From: Streptomyces malaysiense | Lineage (GTDB): Bacteria; Actinomycetota; Actinomycetes; Streptomycetales; Streptomycetaceae | DNA: 64,000 nt | NCBI RefSeq assembly: GCF_000980885.2 | Contig: NZ_LBDA02000032.1 | Location: 28,894-92,893, forward strand | Reading direction: 5' to 3' | Shown: piece by piece, positions 1 to 9,000 of the stretch | Layout of the letters: every line of letters starts with the position of its first letter | Numbering within the stretch: position 1 is the stretch's first letter | Translations under genes and position numbers: made by a program | The notes under the pieces: model-generated | Seen by the model: only the letters and a program-made list of their open reading frames with translations | Told to the model about the DNA's origin: nothing | The model's database searches: none

Positions 1-385
1 GCCGCTCCAGCCGGGCGGACTGCCAGCCGTGGCTGGTCATCGCCGCCACGATGTGCACTCGGCAGCCGAGGGCGCGCAGTTTGGCGAGGGTGACGGGATC
101 GATGCGCGGGTCGGTGACGATATGGACCTCATGGCCCAGCGAGCGGCCCACCAGGGCGACACCGAGGGCCATGGTGCCGGACGAGCTCTCCACGACCGGG
201 GCGTCCGGCCGCAGCGTGCCCAGGCGCCGGGCCTCCAGGATGATGTTGCGGGCGACGCGGTCCTTCATCGCGAAGAGGTTCTGGAGTTCCAGCTTGGCGT
301 AGACCTCCACCCCGCGTGCCTCGCCGAGGCGCAGCCGGACCAGCGGCGTTTTGCCGATCGCGTCCGCAAGCGTGTCGAACAGCAT
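1..385 (-). CDS. Cysteine-synthase-like PLP enzyme (3' end cut by window)
   Basis: This fold-type II PLP enzyme probably carries out a beta-replacement on an O-phospho amino acid. The visible N-terminal 128 residues open with DTLADAIGKTPLVRL, typical of the CysK family. They contain the Schiff-base lysine motif FAMKDR (Lys about residue 43) and the loop VESSSGT, where classical CysK has TSGNTG; SbnA-type diaminopropionate synthases also diverge there. The start ATG lies 2 bases after the stop of the kinase gene, so the two are probably translationally coupled. The neighbours (GHMP kinase, argininosuccinate-lyase-like gene) match the set proposed for 2,3-diaminobutyrate in uridyl peptide antibiotics: phospho-threonine plus aspartate, then loss of fumarate. 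The family call is firm; the substrate is inferred from neighbours. Confidence 0.85.
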   Translation of the reverse strand, partial: MLFDTLADAIGKTPLVRLRLGEARGVEVYAKLELQNLFAMKDRVARNIILEARRLGTLRPDAPVVESSSGTMALGVALVGRSLGHEVHIVTDPRIDPVTLAKLRALGCRVHIVAAMTSHGWQSARLER

Positions 386-387
386 GG

Positions 388-1401
388 TCAGATCTCCAGC
401 TCGTGAGGGAGGGCGGGGACGTCTGCGGCGGGAGGGGACGCGGGGCCGGTGGAACCGGTGTGCTGCCCTCGGCGCGGTCCGGTCCAGTCGTCGCCCGCGC
501 CCAGCGAGCGGTGCACGGACACCTCGCCGCCGAGAGCGGCGCAACCGGCCCCGATGTGCGCGGACTTGGCGTCGAGTTCGGGGTCGCCGGCTTCGAGGAG
601 CACCCCGAGCAGGGTGCCGCTGTGCGCGAGGACCAGGCCGAGCCCGCCGACCTCCGCGCACAGCGCGCGGAGCCGGTCGAAGCCGGGCCGCTCCCGCCGC
701 CGGCCGTTCAACTCCGCGCTCCGCGTGGCGACATGGCCCACGGCCGGCAGATCGCCGTCGACGACGGCGGTGGTGAGCCGGTCCAGCAGCCGGGCGTACT
801 CGTGCCGCTCCGCGCCGCCGATCGGACCGGCCGTGCGGTTGTGGGCGACGGTGTCGACCTGCCCGCCCTCGTCGTGCGCGACGACGGCGAACGGCGGCAG
901 CGTGCCGAGCCTGCGGCCCAGACGCACGCCCCGGTGGTGGAAGCAGACGATCTCGTCGTACATCACACCGTCGGCCGGTTCCACGCCCCGCAGGAACGCC
1001 TCGGTCTCGGCGGGGGAGAACGACCGTCCGAAGGCCGCGCCGACGGCTCGCACGCTGGCGACCAGGTCGGCCGACGAACTGGCCATGCCCTTGCCCTCGG
1101 GCAGGTCGCCGCCGAGCTCCAGCAGACCGCCGTGGGTCACGCCGAGCGCGGCGAGTACGGCCTCGGCGGTGCGCCGGGACTTCACCTTGTGGGCGGGCGC
1201 GACCCGCACGTCCTGCCGTCCGGGCCACGGGTGGAAGACGGCGCTCGCCCACCGGGCCAGCGGGAACGTCACGAGGAAGTCGCCGTCCGGTTCGGGCAGC
1301 GCGCCCTGGAGGAGTTCCCCGAAGGTGCCGAAGGCATGCCCGAGCCCCGGTTCGAGGGCGGCCGGCGCGGCGGCCGGGCTGGAGATCGGCGACGGCGGCA
1401 T
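388..1401 (-). CDS. GHMP kinase, PduX/L-threonine-kinase type
   Basis: This 337-residue GHMP-superfamily kinase most likely phosphorylates the side-chain hydroxyl of threonine or a similar amino acid. Residues 24-33 (FGTFGELLQG) fit the N-terminal GxxGEL/VQG pattern of PduX-type threonine kinases. The ATP-binding motif PEGKGMASSSAD is at about 101-112. The C-terminal glycine-rich stretch (LVLAHSGTLLGVLLE) matches GHMP motif 3. The ATG overlaps the stop of the upstream lyase gene by one base, and the next gene starts 2 bases after this stop, so the three genes form a unit. Known pathways use such a kinase to make O-phospho-L-threonine as the activated substrate of the cysteine-synthase-like enzyme. 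Homoserine kinase is the main alternative. Confidence 0.85.
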   Translation of the reverse strand: MPPSPISSPAAAPAALEPGLGHAFGTFGELLQGALPEPDGDFLVTFPLARWASAVFHPWPGRQDVRVAPAHKVKSRRTAEAVLAALGVTHGGLLELGGDLPEGKGMASSSADLVASVRAVGAAFGRSFSPAETEAFLRGVEPADGVMYDEIVCFHHRGVRLGRRLGTLPPFAVVAHDEGGQVDTVAHNRTAGPIGGAERHEYARLLDRLTTAVVDGDLPAVGHVATRSAELNGRRRERPGFDRLRALCAEVGGLGLVLAHSGTLLGVLLEAGDPELDAKSAHIGAGCAALGGEVSVHRSLGAGDDWTGPRRGQHTGSTGPASPPAADVPALPHELEI

Positions 1402-2957
1402 CAGCGGTCCCCCTCGTCCGCGCGCACGGCACCCTCGGCGGAGTCCGCCGCGGCCGTGAGCCCCAGCGCCCGGTCCGTCTCGGCGGCACCCGCGCGGACC
1501 GCCGCGGCCCGCCGCTCCCAGGCGGCCCGCACCCGCGCGTATTCCTCCCGCTGGACGCGCAGCGCCTCGGCGACCGCCTCGGGCCGCGCCGAACCCTGCG
1601 AGACCAGGCGTTCGAGCCCGCGCCGCACGTCGAAGGCGTCCGCGAGCAGCCCGGCCGGATCGGTGAGCGCGACGGCGTGCTCGGCCGCCGCCTCGACCAG
1701 CAGTCCGGGCAGGCCCGGGTGCGGCGGCGCACCGGCGCCGACGGCCCGCACGATGTACTTGCCGGCGATCACCTGGGCGGTGCGCCAGGGCACGCCCTCG
1801 GTCAGGGTGAGGGCGTTGGCCAGGCTGAACCCGCCCAGGAACTCCCGCTCGCACACCTCGCGCATCCGCTGCGCGCGGAAGGTGAGGCGGCGCAGCACCT
1901 CGGTGAGCAACCGGACGGTGCCGTGCGCCGAGTCGAAGGCGGCCAGGACGTGGGTACCGGCCTCCTTGGACACCTCGACCAGATTGCAGAACGGCGTGTT
2001 GCGCTGGCCGAGCAGGACGTCCGCGTGGAAGGCGGTCAGATGGGCGGTGCGGCCCCGGACGCGTTCCAGCACCGGGTAGTTCTTCTTCTGCGGCATCGCC
2101 GAGGAGATGCCGGACAGTTCGTCGGGCAGCTCGATGAAACCGTACTCGCTGCCGCCCCAGCTGAGCAGGTCGGTGGTGAAGCGGCTGAGGGCGGCGCCGA
2201 GCAGGCTGAGTTCGGCGGTGGCCTCGGCGCTCCAGCGGCGGGAGGCGACCGCGGTGAGGGCGTTGGACTGCGGGCGGTCGAAGCCGAGCAGCCGGGCCAT
2301 CCTGACCCGGTCCCACGGCAGTTCCTGCCCGGCCATCGCGCCGGCGCCGAGCGGACAGGCGTCGATGCCGTCGTAGGCGGCCAGCAGCCGCCGCTGGGTG
2401 TGCAGCAAGTGCTCGGAGAGCGCGGTGAGATGGAAGCCGGGGGTGATGATCTGGGCGGCCTGGAAGTGCGTGTACCCGGGCATGGGCAGCTCGCGGGTCC
2501 GCTCCGCGAGCCCTACGACGACCTCGGCGAGCTCCGCCAGGGCCCCGGCGAACCCGATGAGCCGTTCACGGCCGAACATCAACTGGGCGCACGCCTGCAG
2601 GTCGTTGCGGCTGCGGTCGACGTGCCAGCGCACGACGGGGCGGCCGAGCCCCGTCTCGACGTGCCGCTCGATGGCGAAGGCGATGTCCGACATGTTGGCG
2701 TCGGGACGGGCGCTGAGGGTGTCCGGGCCCACCCCGTCCAGGAGGGCGGCGACGGCGTGTGCCTCGTCCGCGTCGAGCAGCCCCATGCGGGCGTACTCGG
2801 CGGCGAGGGTCTTCTCGATGGCGACGTAGTGGTGCAGCAGATGGCGGGACTCGAACCGGAACTGCGGGGCGAGCACCTCGTCGTGCAGCAGTTCGCTCGG
2901 TCCGCCGCTGATGCGGCCGGTGAGTTCGGCGGCGGGTGCCGGGGACTGGCTCGTCAC
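1401..2957 (-). CDS. Argininosuccinate-lyase-like enzyme (fumarase/aspartase superfamily)
   Basis: This enzyme probably eliminates fumarate from an N-(aspartyl) adduct and releases a free amine. The superfamily signature GISSAMPQKKN is present near residue 290, together with the upstream VRWHVDRSRNDLQA and GYTHFQAAQ motifs of argininosuccinate lyases. The length (518 residues) is slightly above the usual 460-500. I chose the GTG at 2957 because the conserved N-terminus begins just after it; in-frame codons back to 3092 would add a proline-rich unconserved stretch that overlaps the NRPS gene. It is coupled to the GHMP kinase. No argG- or argC-type genes are nearby, so a role in arginine synthesis is unlikely. 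In context it would complete 2,3-diaminobutyrate formation. Confidence 0.85.
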   Translation of the reverse strand: MTSQSPAPAAELTGRISGGPSELLHDEVLAPQFRFESRHLLHHYVAIEKTLAAEYARMGLLDADEAHAVAALLDGVGPDTLSARPDANMSDIAFAIERHVETGLGRPVVRWHVDRSRNDLQACAQLMFGRERLIGFAGALAELAEVVVGLAERTRELPMPGYTHFQAAQIITPGFHLTALSEHLLHTQRRLLAAYDGIDACPLGAGAMAGQELPWDRVRMARLLGFDRPQSNALTAVASRRWSAEATAELSLLGAALSRFTTDLLSWGGSEYGFIELPDELSGISSAMPQKKNYPVLERVRGRTAHLTAFHADVLLGQRNTPFCNLVEVSKEAGTHVLAAFDSAHGTVRLLTEVLRRLTFRAQRMREVCEREFLGGFSLANALTLTEGVPWRTAQVIAGKYIVRAVGAGAPPHPGLPGLLVEAAAEHAVALTDPAGLLADAFDVRRGLERLVSQGSARPEAVAEALRVQREEYARVRAAWERRAAAVRAGAAETDRALGLTAAADSAEGAVRADEGDR

Positions 2958-3039
2958 GTGACGGTGTCCGTTCTGTGGTGTGAGCGGGCTTGGTGCGGGA
3001 GGGCCGACGGGCGGCTCGTGGCAACGGGACAGGGCGGGA

Positions 3040-6000
3040 TCAGCGGTGGTCGGCCGCGGCCAGGGCGGCGTCGAGCGCGGCGGCCACGGCACGCACGTGC
3101 GGGGGCCGCACCAGCTGGTAGTGGTCGGCGTCGGCGTCGTGCCGGACCAGACCGTCCGGGACCCGGTCCGCCCACCGCTTCGCCGAGCCGAGACCCGCGC
3201 CGGTCAGGCTCTGGTGGAAGTGGAGGGGGCCCGGGGCGGCGGGCGGCCGGTAGCGGGCGGTCGCCAGCAGGCCGGTACGGAAGACGGTGTAGTGCCGGAC
3301 CAGGTCGTCCAGGTCCGGCCCCGCGTCCGGGAGACGGCCGGCCACGACCCGCAGCCGGGCCGGGGTGCCGGCGGCCGCGAGCAGGTCGGCGCGCAGCGCG
3401 GCACCGGCCTCCGGGCCGGGATCCGTCCCCGAGGAACGCGCGAGATCGTCGTGGAACCACTCCAGCAGGGACACCTCGTCCTCGGGGACGTCCACCGTCC
3501 CGGGGTAGGCCGTGTCCAGCAGCGTGAGCGTCCCGACGCGTTGGCCGGCGGCGCGCAGCTGGTGGGCCATCTCGTAGGCGAGCAGTCCGCCGAACGACCA
3601 GCCGGCCAGGTGGTACGGCCCCTCGGGCCGGATCCGGCGCAGCGCGGCGAGGTGTGCGGCGGCGAGTTCCTCGACGGTTCCCGGGGTGCCGGCGTCCCCG
3701 GCCGGTGCCGTGCCCGCCAGTCCCGGTGCGGTGAGCCCGAACACCGGTCGACCAGGGGCGAGTTCGGCCGCGAGGTCGCGATAGCACAGGACGTGACCGC
3801 CGATGGGGTGGACGAGGAGGAGCGGGTCCAGGCCGCCGCCCGGCCGGATGCGGACGACCGTGTCAGGGCCGGCCGGCCGCCGCTGGGCGCGCAGCACCTC
3901 CGCCTGGCCGGCGACGGTCGGACGCTCCAGCACCGTGGAGACCGAGAGCCGTTCGCCGAACGCGTCGTTGAGGCGGCCGATGAGGCGCAGGGCGTCGATG
4001 GAGTGGCCGCCGCGGGCGAAGAAGTCGTCGTGCACGCCGACCGGTCCGGTGCCGAGGAGCTGTTCCCAGATCGCGGCGATCCGGGCCTCCGTCCCGTCGC
4101 GGGGCGGCTCGGGCGGGCTCTGGCGGAGCGCGCCCGCCGGGTCCGGCGCGGGCAGGGCGGCGCGGTCGAGCTTGCCGTTGGGGGTGAGCGGCAGGGCGTC
4201 CAGCAGGACCCACGCCGACGGGACCATGTGGTCGGGGAGCAGGGCTCGGGCGTGCCGGACCAGTTCCTCGGCGCCGGCGCCGGCGCCCGTGCCCGTGCCG
4301 GTGGCGGTGGCGTCGGCGCCGGCCGTCACCGCGTAGGCGACCAGGCGCTCCCCGCGCAGCAGCACGGCGCAGCCGCGTACCGCCGGGTGTTCGCCGAGCA
4401 CCGCCTCGATCTCGCCGGGCTCCACCCGGAAGCCGCGGATCTTCATCTGGTGGTCGGTGCGGCCGGCGTACTCCAGGGCGCCGTCCGGCCGGTGCCGGGC
4501 CAGGTCACCCGTGCGGTACAGGCGGCGGGTGACGCCGTCGGCGCCGGTGTGCCGTACGAACCGCTCGGCGGTCAGGTCCGGGCGGCCGTGGTACCCGAGG
4601 GCCAGCCCGACGCCCTCCAGGTACAGCTCGCCGGTGACGCCCAGCGGGACCTCCGACAGACGGGCGTCGAGGACATGGGTGCGCATGTTGGCGATGGGCC
4701 GGCCGATGGGCACGGCGTCGCCGTCGCCGGGCGCGCACCGCCAGGCGGTCACGTCGACGGCCGCCTCGGTCGGACCGTAGAGGTTGTGCAGCTCGACCCC
4801 GGGCAGCAGCTCGAAGAACCGGTCCCGCACGTCGGCGGGCAGTGCCTCGCCGCTGCACACGACCCGGGTGAGCCCGGCGGCCTTCGCGACCGCGTCGCCG
4901 TCGTCCAGGAACACGGCCAGCATCGAGGGCACGAAGTGCACGGTGCTGATCCGCTCGTCCCGCACGAGTGCGGCCAGATAGCCGGGGTCGCGTTGCCCGC
5001 CGGGCCGGGCGAGGACGAGCGTCGCACCGGTGAGCAGCGGCCAGAACAGCTCCCACACCGACACGTCGAACGTGTACGGCGTCTTCTGGAGCACCCGCTC
5101 ACCGGCGGCCAGGCCGTAGGCGTCCTGCATCCACAGCAGCCGGTTGGCGATGGCCCGGTGGGACACCACGACGCCCTTGGGGGTGCCGGTGGAACCCGAG
5201 GTGAAGATCATGTACGCGGGGTCGTCGGGGGACGCGGCCGGCCGGGGGGCGCGCGGCACGTCCACCGGCCGGTCCGGCCCGGGGTCCGGCTCGCCCGGTA
5301 CGACGACACCCACGCCGGCGTCCCGAAGCCGTACGCCCCACTCCTCGCCGGCGACGACCAGCCCGATCCCCGCCTCCGCCAGCAGCGACCGCACCCGCCG
5401 CTCGGGGTGCTCCGGGTCCAACGGCACATACGCCGCACCGCACTTGAGCACGGCGAGCAGGACCACCGGCAGCGTGAGGGAGCGCTCCAGCAGCAGCCCG
5501 ACGAACGCCCCCGGACCGGCACCGCGCTCCCGCAGCCGCACGGCCAGCTCCTCCGCCGAGGCGTCCAGCGCGCGGTAGCTCAGCTCACCGCCCTCGAAGC
5601 GCACGGCCGCGGCATCCGGGGACACCCGCACCTGACGCTCGATCAATTCGGTGAGCACATGCGGATGTTCGTATCGCTTCCGGGTGCTGTTCCATTCCGC
5701 GTACCGCCGGTGGTCCGCCTCCGGGAGCAGGTCGGCCGTGAGGCAGTCCTGGTCCGGGGCGTCGGCGAGGGCCCGCAGCGCCGCCCTGTACGAGGCGTGG
5801 ACCGCGGCCATCCGCTCGGCGGGGAACCGGGCGGCGTCGTAGCGCAGCCCGAGTTCGAGCAGCCGGCCGTCCGGGCTGCGGGAGAACTCCGCGCCGAACG
5901 CGAAGTCCGTGTCGGCCTCGCCGATCTCTTCCAGCACGGTGAACGCGCCGTCGGCGGGGCCTTCCCGCTCGACGTGGAAGTGGGTGTAGTTGAAGAAGGT

Positions 6001-9000
6001 GTCGAAGGGCGCGCTGCCGCCGCCGGCGCGCACGATCTCCGCGAGCGGGAAGCGCCGGTGCTCGTGGACGGGGACCTCCAGGTCCGCGACGCGCCGGACG
6101 AACTCCCGCCAGCTCTCGGCGGTGAGGACGCAGCGGAAGGGCAGCGTGTTGAGGAACACGCCGACGACCTTGTCGCCGTCCGGCTCCTCGGTGCGCCCGT
6201 TGTGGACCACGCCGGTGGTGACCTCGTCGGCGCCGCCCATCAGCGCCATGATCCGCACATGCGCGGCGAGCAGGACGGTGCGCAGCGGCACGCCCTGTTC
6301 GGCGGCGCGCGCGGTGAGGCGTTCGTGCAGGCCGGCGGGGAGCGGCTCGTGGTGCCAGGACATCCGGGGCGGCGCGCCCGCGGGGCCGGTGCGGGGCAGC
6401 CGGGTCACGGTGGCACCGGCCGTCCGGCCGGCCCAGAAGGACCGGTGCGCCGGATCGGCGAGGGCGGCGCGTTCGAGCGTGACGAAGGAGGCGAAACGGG
6501 AGCGCGGCGCGGGGGCGGGCGCCGGCGCGTCGGCCCCGGCGCACAGGCGGACGTAGCGCGCGCTGAGCTCGGTGAACAGCGAGCGTTCGCTCCAGCCGTC
6601 CACGATCGCGTGGTGTTCGGCGATGAACAGCTGGAAGGCGGTGTCGGAGCGGCGCTGCACATGGAAGCGGATCAGCGGCGCACGGTCCCAGGCGAAGGGG
6701 CTGGTGCGCTCGGCCTCGTAGCGCCGGGCGACGGCCGCCTCCCGCGCCGCCTCGTCGAGCCCGCGCAGGTCCTCGAAGGTGATCTCGGGGCGGGCGTCGC
6801 GGTGCACGAACTGCAGGGGTTCGCCGTAGCCGTGCAGGTCGAAGGAGGTGCGCAGCATCTCGTGCCGGGCGGCGGCCTCGGCGACCACCTGCCGCCAGGC
6901 GGCCTCGGACCAGGGCGCCTCCACGTGGTAGGCGGAGACGTTGTGGTAGACGCGTCCCGCGGCGGCCGGCAGATCGCTGTGGAAGAGCATCCCGGCCTGG
7001 AGCCGCGTCATCGGGTAGGCGTCGTCCAGCCCCTCGGGGAGCGCGGCCCGGTCCGCCGCGGTGAGCAGCGAGAACGGCTCGTACGGCGGTGTTCCCTCCG
7101 CCGCGCCCGCGTCCTGGGAGACGGCCTTCGCCAGGCCGCGCACGGTCTGGTGCCGCATGAGGTCGACGACGCCGAAGCGCAGCCCGCTCTCCCGGCCTCG
7201 TGCGAGCACCTGGAGGGAGCGGATGGAGTCGCCGCCGAGGGCGAAGTAGTTGTCGAGGGCGCCGACCCGCTCGTGTCCGAGCACCTCCTGCCAGATCCGC
7301 GCGAGTGCCGTCTCGACGGGACCGCGGGGCGGTTCGTACGCCGATCCGGGCGCGAGCGCGCCTGTCGTCGCGCCCGGGACCGGCAGCGCGCGGCGGTCCA
7401 CCTTTCCGTTGGCGGTGAGGGGGAGCGCGGGAAGGGTGACGAGGGCGCCGGGGACCATGTAGCCGGGGAGCCGGGCCGCCAGGTGGGCGCGGAGGCCGTC
7501 CACGGTGAGGGGGCCCGGGACGGGGCCGTCCGCCTCGGGGCCGTTCGCCGCGGGGTGCTCGGCGGCCGGCACGACATAGCCGGCCAGTACCGGGGTCCCG
7601 GTGGCGTCCGGGACGACGCGGGCGACGGCGGCGCCGACGCCCGGGTGCGCGGTGAGCGCCGCCTCGATCTCGCCGAGTTCTATGCGGAAGCCCCGCAGCT
7701 TGACCTGGTCGTCGATGCGGCCGAGGTATTCCAGCTCGCCGTCGGCCCGCAGCCGTGCCAGGTCGCCGGTCCGGTAGAGGCGCTCACCGCAGGACGCGGT
7801 GGGGAAGCGCTCCGCGGTCAGTTCCGGGCGGTTGAGATAGCCCCGGGCGAGACCCGCCCCGGCGACGTACAGCTCGCCGGCGGCGCCGCGCGGCACCGGG
7901 TCGCCGTGGCGGTCCAGCAGGTGCAGCCGCAGGTCCGGGATGGGCACGCCGATGACGCTGCCCCGCCCCTGTGCCGCGTCCCGGGCGGTCAGCGGGCGGT
8001 AGGTGACATGCACCGTGGTCTCGGTGATGCCGTACATGTTGACCAGCCGGGGCGCGGTGTCGCCGTGCCGGCCGAACCAGCCGGTGAGCGCGCCGACGTC
8101 GAGGGCCTCACCGCCGAACACCACGTACCTGAGGCTCAGCCGGCCGGGCGGTCCGGCCGCGCGCCGGGCGTCCGCGCGGTCGAGCTGGTGGAAGGCGGAC
8201 GGGGTCTGGTTGAGCACGGTGACCGCCTCGTCGCACAGCAGGCGGTGGAAGTCCTCCGGGGACCTGCTGACCTCGTACGGCACCACGACGAGCCGTCCGC
8301 CGTGCAGCAGCGCGCCCCACAGCTCCCAGACGGAGAAGTCGAAGGCGATGGAGTGGAACAGCGTCCACACGTCGCCGGGGCCGAAGCCGAACCAGTGGCG
8401 GGTGGCGGAGAACAGCCGGGTGATGTTGCGGTGCGGAACCAGGGTGCCCTTGGGGCGTCCCGTGGAGCCCGAGGTGTAGATGACGTAGGCGAGATGATCG
8501 GGTGTCACACCGCTGTCGGGCGCGGTGCCGGGCAGTTCGGCGAGCTGAACCGCGTCGGCCGTGAGATCCACCGTGTGCGCGGCCGCGGCCTCCCACAGCG
8601 GCCGGGTGGCGGTGGTGCCCACGACATGGCGGAGCCCGGCGTCGCCGATGATGTGCCGCAGTCGCTCCGGCGGGTTGTCCGGGTCGAGCGGCAGATAGGC
8701 GCCGCCCGCCTTGAGGATGCCCAGCAGGCCGACCACCAGCTCGGCGGAGCGCGGTGCGCACAGGCCGACCAGAGTGTCGGGGCCGACCCCGAGTGCGCGC
8801 AGCCGGTGCGCCAACTGGTTCGCGCGGCGGTCGAGTTCGCCGTAGCCGAGGGCGAGCGCGCCGTCGGTGACGGCGACGGCGCCGGGGGTGCGGGCGGCGT
8901 GCTCGGCGAAGACCTCGTGGGCGCAGCGCACGGCGGCGGCCGCCGCCTGATCGGGCAGGGCGGAGACGAGCGGGCGCCGTTCCTCCTCGCTCAGCATGGG

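Noticed and set aside
1401..2957. Housekeeping arginine biosynthesis gene argH
   Set aside because: No other arginine genes are nearby. It is coupled to a GHMP kinase and a cysteine-synthase-like gene next to an NRPS.
2958..3092. N-terminal extension of the lyase frame back to 3092
   Set aside because: The added residues are Pro/Arg-rich, match no lyase family sequence and overlap the NRPS 3' end. The GTG at 2957 fits the conserved N-terminus.
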